Assembly (NCBI GenBank): GCA_031761405.1
Contig: JASEVX010000005.1
Span: 4,149,391-4,213,390 of the forward strand
Source: Serripes groenlandicus
Lineage: Eukaryota > Mollusca > Bivalvia > Cardiida > Cardiidae
DNA length: 64,000 nucleotides
Direction of reading: 5' to 3'
Shown: one piece after another, positions 38,601 through 46,174 of the stretch
How positions within the stretch are numbered: position 1 is the first letter of the stretch
Layout: every line of letters begins with the position of its first letter
Notes under the pieces: generated by a model
Seen by the model: the letters and a program-made list of their open reading frames with translations, nothing else
The model's database searches: none
What the model was told of the DNA's origin: nothing
Made by a program: the position numbers and the translations under genes

Positions 38601-41600
38601 GACTAAATGATGAACAGAGCAGACACTGAACGACTAAATGATGAACAGGGCAGACACTGAACGACTAAATGATGAACAGGGCAGACACTGAACGACTAAA
38701 TGATGAACAGAGCAGACACTGAACGACTAAATTATGAACAGAGCAGACACTGAACGACTAAATGATGAACAGGGCAGACACTGAACGACTAAATGATGAA
38801 CAGGGCAGACACTGAACGACTAAATGATGAACAGAGCAGACACTGAACGACTAAATGATGAACAGGGCAAACACTGAACGACTAGATGATGAACAGGGCA
38901 GACACTGAACGACTAATGATGAACAGAGCAGACACTGAAGGACTAAATGATTAACAGTGCAGACACTGAACGACTAAATGATGAACATAGCAGACACTGA
39001 ATGACTAAATAATGAACAGGGCGGACACTGAACGACTAAATGATGAACAGGGCAGACACTGAACGACTAAATGATGAACAGAGCAGACACTGAACGACTA
39101 GATAATGAACTCGGCAGACAATGAACGACTAAATGATGAACAGGGCATACACTGAACGACTAAATGATGAACAGGGAAAACACTGAACGACTAAATGATG
39201 AACAGAGCAAACACTGAACTACTAAATCATGAACAGGGCAGACACTGAACGACTAAATCATGAACTCGGCAGACAATGAACGACTAAATCATGATTTATT
39301 TAGTTTACATCGCTTGCGAAACAAGCTTTCAGCTTATATTAATCATGCTCGATGTCTAATTCTAGGAGACTTGACCACTACTCGCGCCGTTTGTTTGGAA
39401 AAATCCCGAAAGGTCAGAACCCGCTCATCACGATACTCGAACCCGGGACCTTTGGTACGAGAGGCCGACGCACTACCTCTGCACCTCTGTCATTCCTTTA
39501 TAATTTTAGCAAGAGCTAAGAGTAGTACTATCTTAATCATTGAATATCGCATTAATGGTTGTTAACATAAACGTTGACAACTGTTTGACTTTCATAGAAC
39601 ATTTCTGTTATATGCGTTTAATTGTCTGTAGGGAATATTTGACCATTTTCCAATAAATAAATTATATCTATAACAATCTGATATAAGACAAGTTCAACTT
39701 ACTTTTCTACAAACGTGTTTCATCATACTACTATCGATGTTGATAAACTCGCCAACAGCTACTTCCCGGTCGCCTTCAGACACCGCGGTGCCAGCTTCAA
39801 TCAGAAAACCTTTGAACTGTAAACTATCGCCGCTACCAGTCAGTGTCCCTTTGAATGAAACAAAACAAATAGATGGTTCATATTGGATGAAAGTGTTCAT
39901 CTTGGTTGATAGTGTTCATCTTAGCTGATAGTGTTCATCTTGGCTGATAGTGTTCATATTGGATGAAAGTGTTCATCTTGGTTGATAGTGTTCATCTTAG
40001 CTGATAGTGTTCATCTTGGCTGATAGTGTTCATATTGGATGAAAGTGTTCATCTTGGCTGATAGTGTTCACTTGCTGATAGTGTTCATATTGGATGAAAA
40101 TGTTCATATTGGTTGATATTGTTCATCTTTGTTGATTGTTCATCTTGGTTGATTGTTCATCTTGGTTGATATTGATCATCTTGGTTGATTGTTCATCTTG
40201 GTTGATATTGTTTTTCTTGGTTGATAGTGTTCATATTGGTTGATATTGTTCATCTTGGTTGATATTGTTCATCTTCGTTGATTGTTAATCTTCGTTGATA
40301 TTGTTTATCTTGGTTGATATTGTTCACATTGGTTGATTGTTCATCTTGGTTGATATTGTTTTTCTTGGTTGATAGTGTTCGTATTGGTTGATATTGTTCA
40401 TCTTGGTTGATATTGTTCATCTTCGTTGATTGTTAATCTTCGTTGATATTGTTTATCTTGGTTGATATTGTTCACATTGGTTGATAGTGTTCATATTGGT
40501 TTAGATTGCTCATACGGGTTTATCATTTTCACATTGCTTAAAAGTGACCATATTGGTTTAAATTGCTCATATGGGTTTATAGTTTTCACATTGGTTTGTA
40601 GTGTTATCTTTGGTTGAAAGTGTTCACACATTGGTTGAAAGTGTTCACACATTGGTTGAAAGTGTTCACACATTGGTTTAAAGTGTTCATAGTGGTTTAT
40701 AGTGTTCATGTTGGTTTATAATGTTCCGTTTTGTTAATTAATATTGTTCATAAACGTGGATGAGGGACACATTTACCAGGGTATGAATAACTAATAAGTG
40801 ATGCTAGTTTTCTGAGTCACCAATCAAGCACTACATGTCGTTTTGATACCTTTCCCGCATACAGACGCTTTTCTGATGCCTCTTCAGCAGACGATTGTTA
40901 TAAAACATGATAGAAAAATAAGAAATTGTTCACAATGAGCAATCTCTCCTTTTGCCACATTGTTTTCAACCCTATTTGATAATTCGACTTTCATATATAG
41001 AGACTTTTCATAGTTTTACCTACATTCGTTTAAAGTCTTCTGACTGTCTTGGTGGTGTAGTGGAAGAGCGTCCGCCTCGGGTACGGGAGGTCGCGGGTTC
41101 GATCTCGGGTACGGGAGGTCGCGGGTTCGATCTCGGGTACGGGAGGTCGCGGGTTCGATCTCGGGTACGGGAGGTCGCGGGTTCGATCTCCGGCCGGGTC
41201 ATACCAAAGAAGCTCATTTTAACCATCAATATAAATAATAACGACCCGGCCGGGTAGCTCAATTGGTAGCGTATCTGACTCGTGATCTGGAGGTCACGTG
41301 TTCGATACCCGGTTGCGGCGACATTCTTTCGGGCGATGTTTTCCATTGCCTCTCACCTCTGATCTATGTGAGAAAGTAGTCAGTGGCTTCGAAAGAATGT
41401 TGTGTAAGTACTGGTGTGGGAAAGCCAGGAAAACATGGGTAGGTGCACTGACCGCCGTGATATGACCAAAGCTGTTGAAAACTCCAAACAAACAAAAAAA
41501 GATAATAACGAGAATAAATGACCAACCTGTTATAACATCTCCTGGTTTATATGACGTGGCTGATATGTTTAATCTGAAGGGGTTTGGTTGTCCGGCAGTC

Positions 41601-41710
41601 TCAGATGGTAAATGTAGGGGTGTCATTTTTTCACAAGCTAATTCCGGGGCACCATTTGGGAATGCCTGAACAACTCCAAATACACACGTGACAGCAAGAA
41701 GACCAATCAT
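35616..41710 (-). CDS. Secreted reeler-domain protein (noduler / putative defense protein type), four exons
   Basis: Four exons, 41527-41710, 39703-39848, 37678-37769 and 35616-35697, join in frame (504 nt, 167 residues plus stop) through consensus GT...AG junctions. The protein has a signal peptide (MIGLLAVTCVFGVVQA) and then a single reeler domain: FPNGAPELACEKMTP, YKPGDVIT, FKGFLIEAG, HVCRK, GGITHIN, INFSWQAP and a final FRATVV stretch. Two conserved Cys (ELAC, HVC) could form the family disulfide. It ends right after the domain, so there is no DOMON or cytochrome b561 part as in ferric-chelate reductase 1. Reeler-only secreted proteins include insect noduler, linked to antimicrobial nodulation. 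An ATG at 41734 would add eight residues; a TATA-like atataata at 41765-41772 favours 41710. Function is inferred from the family. Confidence 0.85.
35754..35957. mobile_element. Hairpin MITE, near-complete copy in reeler intron 3
   Basis: Left end caaccctttcccact, inner 'gcagacgaattttgaaaaca', right arm 'aaggtcgtctgctgcag' and right end 'tatgtgggaaagggttaa'. It lies 57 bp from the exon 4 acceptor. Confidence 0.75.
36010..36395. mobile_element. Tandem partial hairpin MITEs
   Basis: Three incomplete copies in a row, each with 'gcagacga' and 'tgtggcaaaa'-type arms. Located in reeler intron 3. Confidence 0.5.
36437..36715. mobile_element. Palindromic MITE with 4-bp TSD, copy 2
   Basis: The element is 36441-36711, starting gagccgttccacgag and ending in its complement with some divergence, flanked by atat on both sides. 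It shares the internal 'cctgcgcggcatgcttagg'-type palindromes with copy 1. Confidence 0.85.
36942..37162. mobile_element. Hairpin MITE, near-complete copy
   Basis: Runs from ttaaccctttccaaaatg to 'tgtatgtgggaaggagttaa', with the central hairpin gaaattgctcaaaacgagca. Another partial copy lies at about 37327-37520. Confidence 0.75.
37678..37769 (-). CDS. Reeler gene exon 3
   Basis: The acceptor is ccattttcag/ggcggt and the donor tcttttag/gtacgt. It encodes GGITHINNQEKTEINFSWQA and the SAGDLSF strand, the family's 'THxN...K...W.AP' region. Confidence 0.85.
38290..39287. repeat. Minisatellite, 31-bp unit, in reeler intron 2
   Basis: About 32 copies of 'aacgactaaatgatgaaca' plus 'gggcagacactg', most differing at only one or two bases. 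A multi-unit block with the same variants recurs (around 38440 and 38910), a sign of block duplication. A SINE abuts its right end. Confidence 0.95.
39288..39497 (-). mobile_element. tRNA-derived SINE, second family
   Basis: On the minus strand the head reads 'ggtgcagaggtagtgcgtcg' with box B 'gggttcgagtatcgtg'. Same body as the copy at 26395. Both copies sit against a minisatellite. Confidence 0.8.
39703..39848 (-). CDS. Reeler gene exon 2
   Basis: The acceptor is attcaaag/ggacactg and the donor gtagaaaa/gtaagt. It encodes TLTGSGDSLQFKGFLIEAG through HVCRK, the middle of the reeler fold. It enters at phase 1 and leaves at phase 0. Confidence 0.85.
39893..40735. repeat. Minisatellite, ~15-20 bp units, in reeler intron 1
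   Basis: Dozens of units of the form 'tgttcatcttggttgata' with variants (atattggatgaaag, cacattggttgaa). The array starts about 45 bp from the exon 2 acceptor, with early units arranged in a higher-order block that repeats at 39893-40075. Confidence 0.9.
40850..41040. mobile_element. Hairpin MITE, right end replaced
   Basis: Left end 'acctttcccgcatacagacg' and the central hairpin gaaattgttcacaatgagca are present. The sequence then runs into a tRNA-like unit at 41043. Confidence 0.6.
41043..41200 (+). repeat. tRNA-like sequence with a four-fold 28-bp box-B repeat
   Basis: A tRNA-like head (gtcttggtggtgtagtgga, box A) is followed by four exact 28-bp copies at 41076-41103, 41104-41131, 41132-41159 and 41160-41187. 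Each contains gcgggttcgat, the box B / T-arm segment, and then comes 'ctccggccgggtc'. The expansion prevents tRNA folding, so this is a SINE head, not a tRNA gene. Confidence 0.8.
41245..41500 (+). mobile_element. tRNA-derived SINE in reeler intron 1
   Basis: The head 'ggccgggtagctcaattggt' with box B 'gtgttcgatacccgg' can fold as a tRNA. It is followed by the common body (acattctttc..., accgccgtgatatgacc) and an A/C-rich tail ending near exon 1. Confidence 0.8.
41527..41710 (-). CDS. Reeler gene exon 1 (signal peptide and domain start)
   Basis: Codes for the signal peptide and the first part of the domain up to GDVIT. The donor reads ataacag/gttggt and leaves phase 1. Confidence 0.85.
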
Positions 41711-41737
41711 GTTCGACTGAAATGGTGACGTCATCAA

Positions 41738-42334
41738 TATCTTCGCCTACACTCATTAACTAGGTATTATATGTCTCGGACTTTATGTCTCGTTTATGAA
41801 TACTGTTATGCCGTACACTTTTATTAAATAGAACTTGCATTTCATTTTGACTTTAGCTATTAATTATGTATAATTTGAATGTTGATGATGAATTGAAATA
41901 AGGTACAAACTGTATATCTTGCCTTTAAAACGGCGAGTTAAGAAACATCAACGGATATTTGATGTTTGTCAAGTTTCTATATGTAATTATTATCCAATCA
42001 ACCTGATTTAATTATATTCCCTTTTTCAATCATTTCGACTGTAAAGTTAACAATAGACGTTAATTGATCATGTTATTTGACTGGTCAGTTAATAAATCCG
42101 AAGTAAATGATCTGAAGTCAATTTGGCATAAATTGACATTCTAGTTTTGAGAACAAGTATTACAAGTAGTACCTCGACTTTGATTTATACTTTGGGAGTT
42201 CCAGTGACATAGTTATTAACAACTTGTGTTCAAGTGACTTATATATTGTAAGTTACCTATATATTATATTTGTTGAAGTGCCACTATCTGAATCTGTTTT
42301 GAGTGATAATTATACTTTGTTGACCATTTCGTGT
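41738..42334. other. Upstream region of the reeler gene
   Basis: AT-rich sequence with no repeat recognised. It carries the TATA-like box at 41765-41772 for the minus-strand gene. Confidence 0.4.
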
Positions 42335-42513
42335 AGTTATGTAACAAGTTTTTCCACTGTAAACTGTTAGCCCATTGGTGAACGACGAATAACGCATGTC
42401 ACAGTGACTTTTGTCAAACGTCGGAAAGAATTTTGGCCGAGCTGGGATTCGAACTCACAACCTTTGGATTGACAGCCCGCGTTGCTACCGACTGAGCTAC
42501 CGGGATTCGGCTA
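42335..42513 (-). mobile_element. tRNA-derived SINE, 3'-truncated
   Basis: Minus strand: 'cccggtagctcagtcggtag', box B 'ggttgtgagttcgaatccc', body to 'ccaatgggctaacagttt', then it is truncated. Confidence 0.8.
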
Positions 42514-43040
42514 ATTTTGGTGGAAAAATCAAAGTGGGTCCCGATTCACACCATCACCTGGTTGCTGGTTCTGCTTACTGCATTTCAAATGTATATATGC
42601 AGATATGCGATGTTTAATTTACGTATCGGACAATGACGTTCAAAGGTTCATTAATTGGCTTTATAATGAACGTGAAGACACTTTAAGTTAGTTGATTCTA
42701 TTTTACCCTTACCTGATATGAGATGTATTGCAATTGTCAACAGCATTAATATACTTTCATAAATGAATTTAAACATATTGATAAAAGTGACTGTAATGCT
42801 TATGATACGTCGAAAATAAATGTGTGAAAAGTAAACATTGCAAAACAAGAAAACGTTTTCCTTTCTCACCAAACATTGTTTCCTGTAGAAACGCCTCGAC
42901 TATATTAGAAAACCTTTATTTTAGCGGAATATCTACGACGTGTTAAATCATCCGTGGTATTTAACAAGTTTCGCATTCAACACAGAAGAACCTAATGTGA
43001 TAAAACGTAACGAACAGTGTAGATTGAGATCAAACTGTAC

Positions 43041-43283
43041 AGATGAGCCGTTCCAACAAAGTATCGACCTGTATTAACCTAAGCATGCCGCGCAGGCTAA
43101 TCCAGGCATACACTTTTCGCCTCCTGTGAATCATCTGTTTCGGGAATCATTTCTCTATACCTGCATCCCCCCTGAGACGGAATGTGTCGGCCCGGATTAG
43201 CCTGCGCGGACTGCAAAGGCTGATCTGGGTCGACACATTACGCAGAGTCCATGATGTTGGTGTTCTCGTGGAACGGTTCAGAT
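43041..43283. mobile_element. Palindromic MITE with 4-bp TSD, copy 3
   Basis: The element is 43045-43279, with gagccgttcca and its partial complement at the ends, flanked by agat (43041-43044, 43280-43283). The different duplicated tetramer confirms that the duplication is 4 bp and not part of the element. Confidence 0.85.
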
Positions 43284-43599
43284 GATCTTGGTCTATATTA
43301 TTCGTTAAAGTCATTTAAAGTAATTTAGAGTTGTAGAGCATATGGAAGTATTGCTTAAAGTCGTATATGAGATAAGAATCACATGATCAATTTTGATTTA
43401 AAGCTTAGATTTATCGTCTTTTCCGTTTTATGTGCAGCTCACATTTGGTCAACGAACAAATCCGGCTTCAACGAGCAAATAAATGTACGAGAATACATTT
43501 AAAGAATTTGACAAGTTCTTTCTCCTTTGAATTTGTATTTGCTTACATAACAGAGGTTGAATAAACATAACGTCTTATTTGAAAGAAAAGATTGCATCG
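43284..43599. other. Host flank left of the Polinton
   Basis: Unique AT-rich sequence. No feature recognised. Confidence 0.4.
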
Positions 43600-43605
43600 C
43601 ATGTT
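43600..43605. other. Target-site duplication, left copy (catgtt)
   Basis: Six bases directly before the left terminal repeat, identical to 61189-61194. The 6-bp length is that made by Polinton integrase. Confidence 0.95.
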
Positions 43606-44077
43606 AGTAGTAAAGGAGGGTAGAATAGGGCATTTTGCGAATGCCCTATTCTACCCTCCTTTGGAGGGTATTTCGTCTCCAAAGGAGGGTAGAATAGGGC
43701 ATGCCCTATTCTACCCTCCTTATAAAAGGGATTTAAAGAGTAAAGGTATGAAGGGGAGATGGGGCATTTAAATAACTCTGTTGTTTTTTGAATGCCCTAT
43801 TCTACCCTCCTTTGAAGGGTATTTCATCTCCAAGGGAGGGTAGAATAGGGCATGTCCAAGGAGGGTAGAATAGGGCATCGCCCGGTCTACCTGACCAGTG
43901 CATGCCCTATTCTACCCTCCTATGAGATGAAATACACTCCTTGATAGGATAGACCGTGGACTTAGTCGTTTTTAGGTCTTTTCTGTTGTTGGACTTAGTC
44001 GTTTTTTCAATGACAAATTTGAAAAAGTTGAACTTTCTAAGTATGTGGTGTGGCCCTAAAAAGGACCGTTTTGTTTT
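43606..44077. repeat. Left terminal inverted repeat of the Polinton
   Basis: 472 bp matching the reverse complement of 60717-61188 with one difference seen (44065, ggacc against gggcc). It contains eight copies of a 19-bp motif GGAGGGTAGAATAGGGCAT in alternating orientation: 43615, 43641 (inverted), 43684, 43701 (inverted), 43792 (inverted), 43835, 43860 and 43902 (inverted). The pair at 43684-43719 forms a perfect 36-bp palindrome. Its inner end covers the 3' stem-loop of the first gene. Confidence 0.95.
44052..44067 (-). terminator. Histone-type 3' stem-loop after the leftmost gene
   Basis: On the minus strand: GGTCCT, loop TTTT, AGGGCC, then ACACCA and, a few bases on, AGAAAG. The stem is six pairs with one G-T. 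It starts 19 nt after the stop codon. Confidence 0.6.
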
Positions 44078-44086
44078 GTTGGGGTG

Positions 44087-44335
44087 TTAAAGTCGAATGG
44101 CATTGACATACCAATTACCCAGTGAAGTACCTATGAGAACTCCAAGGAGACAGAACTCATAAGTAGCTTTTGCTATCATCACTCTGACTAAATACACCCC
44201 ATCTGGATAACGAATTGTATCAATTTCCCGAGGTAGTCTCCGATTAACGTATAATTCAGTAAATATATTATACAGTCTACGGCCAACGTCAATTAAATCA
44301 ATGGAAACTTTTAACACGCCTCTGCATAATTCCAT
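44087..44335 (-). CDS. Leftmost accessory protein, paralogue of the rightmost gene
   Basis: 82 residues, function unknown. The first ~35 residues (MELCRGVLKVSIDLIDVGRR...LPRE) align with the start of the rightmost protein (MELHRELRNVADDLRNIRQR...QPRE), a helical, charged segment. The C-terminal halves differ: this copy lacks the CPxCRxxxGCxH motif of its partner. The ~190 bp upstream of both genes are about 90% alike, so the pair arose from one gene by duplication at the ends, with the promoter kept and the coding part diverged. It is transcribed toward the terminus, with TATA (tatttata, 44376-44383), an IR3 nuclear-receptor palindrome beside it, and a stem-loop 3' end. Loss of the zinc motif could mean decay or a new role. 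Confidence 0.65.
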   Translation of the reverse strand: MELCRGVLKVSIDLIDVGRRLYNIFTELYVNRRLPREIDTIRYPDGVYLVRVMIAKATYEFCLLGVLIGTSLGNWYVNAIRL

Positions 44336-44530
44336 TTTGATATCGAAAAGTGTATGGAATGAAATGACGTTCTGCTATTTATACCGATAGGTCGGATTGA
44401 CCTACTTTTGACTCAGAATTAAGCTTAACCAATGAAATAACTGAACGTTATTCTATGAAAAGTTGTGGGGGTACAACCTAGTGTAAATACATGTTTTCAA
44501 TTTTTTTCTGGTAAGGGATTTAAAAAAACA
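44336..44530 (-). promoter_or_regulatory. Promoter of the leftmost gene (copy of 60256-60450)
   Basis: On the minus strand: TGAGTCA-type AP-1 site (44409-44415), AGGTCA-atc-CGACCT inverted repeat with 3-nt spacing (44389-44403), then TATAAATA (44376-44383) about 40 bp before the ATG. The same elements in the same order precede the rightmost gene. Site names are motif matches only. Confidence 0.7.
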
Positions 44531-44533
44531 AAA

Positions 44534-44600
44534 ATGTATTTTTGAACTTTTATTTTATCTTAAGATAAAATATACACAATGACAATTTGAAAAGTTGAAA
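44534..44600. repeat. Internal direct repeat, copy 1
   Basis: 'tttttgaacttttatttta' with 'tcttaagataaaatatacac' and 'aatgacaatttgaaaagt'. The core recurs at 47127-47175. Read on the minus strand it supplies AATAAA after the 44667-45413 gene. Confidence 0.7.
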
Positions 44601-44618
44601 CTTTTCGAGATATTTGGT

Positions 44619-44634
44619 AGCCCTTAAAAGGGCT
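44619..44634 (-). terminator. Histone-type 3' stem-loop after the 248-residue accessory gene
   Basis: On the minus strand: AGCCCT, loop TTTA, AGGGCT, then ACCAAA and a purine stretch CGAAAAG. It starts 32 nt after the stop. Confidence 0.6.
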
Positions 44635-44666
44635 GTTGGGGGTGTTGTGATCTTATAGACAATCTA

Positions 44667-45413
44667 CTATTTTCTCTTCTGGATCTTACAATTGTCAATG
44701 TGCTTGGAATGTGCACCTCTTCCACTCACTGTTGGAATTCTGTATGACTCCTCACATGTCTTTTTACGTGGTTGTTTTTGGGTTTTCTCTTTCTGAATCT
44801 TGATCTTTTCAATGTGATCGGAATGTTCGCCTTTCCCAGTAACTGTTTGAATTCTGTATGACTCCTCACATACCTTTTTACGTGGTTGTTTTGGAGTTTC
44901 ATCTGTTGATTTCCTTTTACAAGATGATGGTGAAACGCTTCTCTGTTTCATAATAGTGGTGATCTGTTCTATCAAATCTTTCAACGAATTACTGTTAACG
45001 TCAAACTGAATTGGTACCTTTACCGGTGTAGAGATACAGCCTGTTCGTTGATCCGCTATTCTCTCCACATTATGGATCATCTTGTTAACGTTCTTGTTCA
45101 AAGATTTTAATTCCTCCAGTATTTTGTTGAATGTCTTCAACTCTGTAACAACCGTGTTCAATGTAGATTTCTGACTGCTGTTAATCTTCCGCATTTCCTC
45201 AAAGATGTTCTTTAAATCATCGGTTGGCTGATGTACTGTAGATTTCTGCATTTCCTCAAAGATGTTCTTTAAATCATCGCATGGCTGTTGTACAACGGGT
45301 TGATATTCAACGGGTTGATAATTCTCTTCTTTCATGCTCATTGTCATAGCCTGTGACAACAAATCGTTTCTACCAGTGTCTGGTTGTAGAAAATCGTTCA
45401 AGTTGAATTCCAT
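44667..45413 (-). CDS. Accessory protein with internal repeats and coiled coil
   Basis: 248 residues, no family recognised. It has two copies of DDLKNIFEEM (about 46-55 and 65-74), a predicted coiled-coil stretch with heptad-like leucines (85-120), a basic nuclear-localisation-like CKRK (165-168) and two copies of a C-terminal unit, QPRKKxCEESYRIxTVxGxG followed by xHSxHI (about 176-201 and 214-239). The duplicated C-terminal unit has Cys and His but not a classical zinc-finger spacing. A CRE (TGACGTCA, 45503-45510) lies about 90 bp upstream of the start and a histone-type stem-loop follows the stop. The position in the left accessory block suggests early, regulatory or host-interaction work; that is inference. 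Confidence 0.75.
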   Translation of the reverse strand: MEFNLNDFLQPDTGRNDLLSQAMTMSMKEENYQPVEYQPVVQQPCDDLKNIFEEMQKSTVHQPTDDLKNIFEEMRKINSSQKSTLNTVVTELKTFNKILEELKSLNKNVNKMIHNVERIADQRTGCISTPVKVPIQFDVNSNSLKDLIEQITTIMKQRSVSPSSCKRKSTDETPKQPRKKVCEESYRIQTVTGKGEHSDHIEKIKIQKEKTQKQPRKKTCEESYRIPTVSGRGAHSKHIDNCKIQKRK

Positions 45414-45502
45414 TTTCTCTCACAGAATACACGTCTTTACTCTTTGAAAGTCAAATGTAAAATGTGGCCTTTCTCAGTAAACGCTAAGCGAAGTGTGATA
45501 CA

Positions 45503-45510
45503 TGACGTCA
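45503..45510. promoter_or_regulatory. Perfect CRE octamer TGACGTCA
   Basis: Full palindromic cAMP-response/CREB-ATF consensus between two minus-strand accessory genes, with another half-site (aacgtca) at about 45526-45532. No clear TATA box follows before the 45413 start. Confidence 0.5.
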
Positions 45511-45540
45511 CTTTTGTTTTACGATAACGTCATTATTTGT

Positions 45541-45753
45541 CTATGATGTCATCATTTTTGGATCCATGTGCAGAATTCTACGAATTATGATTTCAAAACA
45601 AGAAATACATATATAGTCCTTTGAATTACACAACTCCTGTGAAAATATATCCTCGAGAGAAAACATATAGCAATATTTTATTGTTTTACATCTAAAACAG
45701 TACCCCAGATAAACGGCCTTCTGTTTAAACATCATTACTTTCCCTCTGAACAT
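45541..45753 (-). CDS. Small zinc-ribbon-like accessory protein, copy A
   Basis: 70 residues, unknown function. It has YCFRCKTIKYC near residues 18-28 and ICISCFE near 48-54, that is two CxxC knuckles separated by about 27 residues, a plausible zinc ribbon. A tandem diverged copy lies immediately upstream (45831-46010). The conserved sequence around the start (caacaatgttcag) in both copies supports this ATG. No stem-loop is seen after it. Confidence 0.6.
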   Translation of the reverse strand: MFRGKVMMFKQKAVYLGYCFRCKTIKYCYMFSLEDIFSQELCNSKDYICISCFEIIIRRILHMDPKMMTS

Positions 45754-45830
45754 TGTTGATTGTTGTATTTGTCTTTTCCCTATGAGTTCAAGACTTTAAA
45801 TGACAGGGCTGATTTTGTTTTTTTCTTTGT

Positions 45831-46010
45831 CTATGATGTTATCATTTTTGGATCCATGTGCAGAATTCTACGCTTTATGATTTCAAAACAAGAAATACAT
45901 ATATCCTCGAGAGAAAACATATAACAATATTTGATTTTTTTACATCTAAAACAGTTTTCTAGATAAACGGTCTTCTGTTTATAGAACATCATTACTTTTT
46001 GTCTGAACAT
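45831..46010 (-). CDS. Small zinc-ribbon-like accessory protein, copy B (in-frame shortened)
   Basis: 59 residues. Start MFRQKVMMFYKQKT, then NCFRCKKIKYC, then ICISCFEIIKRR and the same end as copy A. It has lost about 12 residues between the two CxxC pairs (and gained one near the start), yet the frame is open from ATG to TAG. Keeping the frame and all four cysteines despite a deletion argues that it is still translated. The non-coding flank (tatgagttcaagactttaaa) is duplicated too. Confidence 0.55.
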   Translation of the reverse strand: MFRQKVMMFYKQKTVYLENCFRCKKIKYCYMFSLEDICISCFEIIKRRILHMDPKMITS

Positions 46011-46133
46011 TGTTGATTGTTGTATCAGTCTTTCTCCTATGAGTTCAAGACTTTAAATGATAGGACTGATTTTGTTTTTCTGTTTATGTATACTGACAAA
46101 TTGAAGGAAAGTTGAACTTTCTAGTTCTCTGGT

Positions 46134-46149
46134 TGCCCTGAAAAGGGCA
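46134..46149 (-). terminator. Histone-type 3' stem-loop after the 108-residue accessory gene
   Basis: On the minus strand: TGCCCT, loop TTTC, AGGGCA, then ACCAGA and AGAAAG twelve or so bases on. TTTC is the loop most common in animal histone mRNAs. It starts 25 nt after the stop. Confidence 0.65.
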
Positions 46150-46174
46150 TTTTGTTTTGGGGGTTGTTGTAGAA

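Noticed and set aside
41245..41316. Apparent tRNA gene (ggccgggtagctcaattggt...)
   Set aside because: It continues directly into the SINE body and tail, so it is a SINE head. Other tRNA-like sequences (1990, 30126, 34780, 39450, 42450) were rejected for the same reason.
41020..41346. Open frames over the tRNA-like repeat, rich in RSR/REV and EIEPATS strings
   Set aside because: They arise from the four 28-bp copies and SINE sequence.
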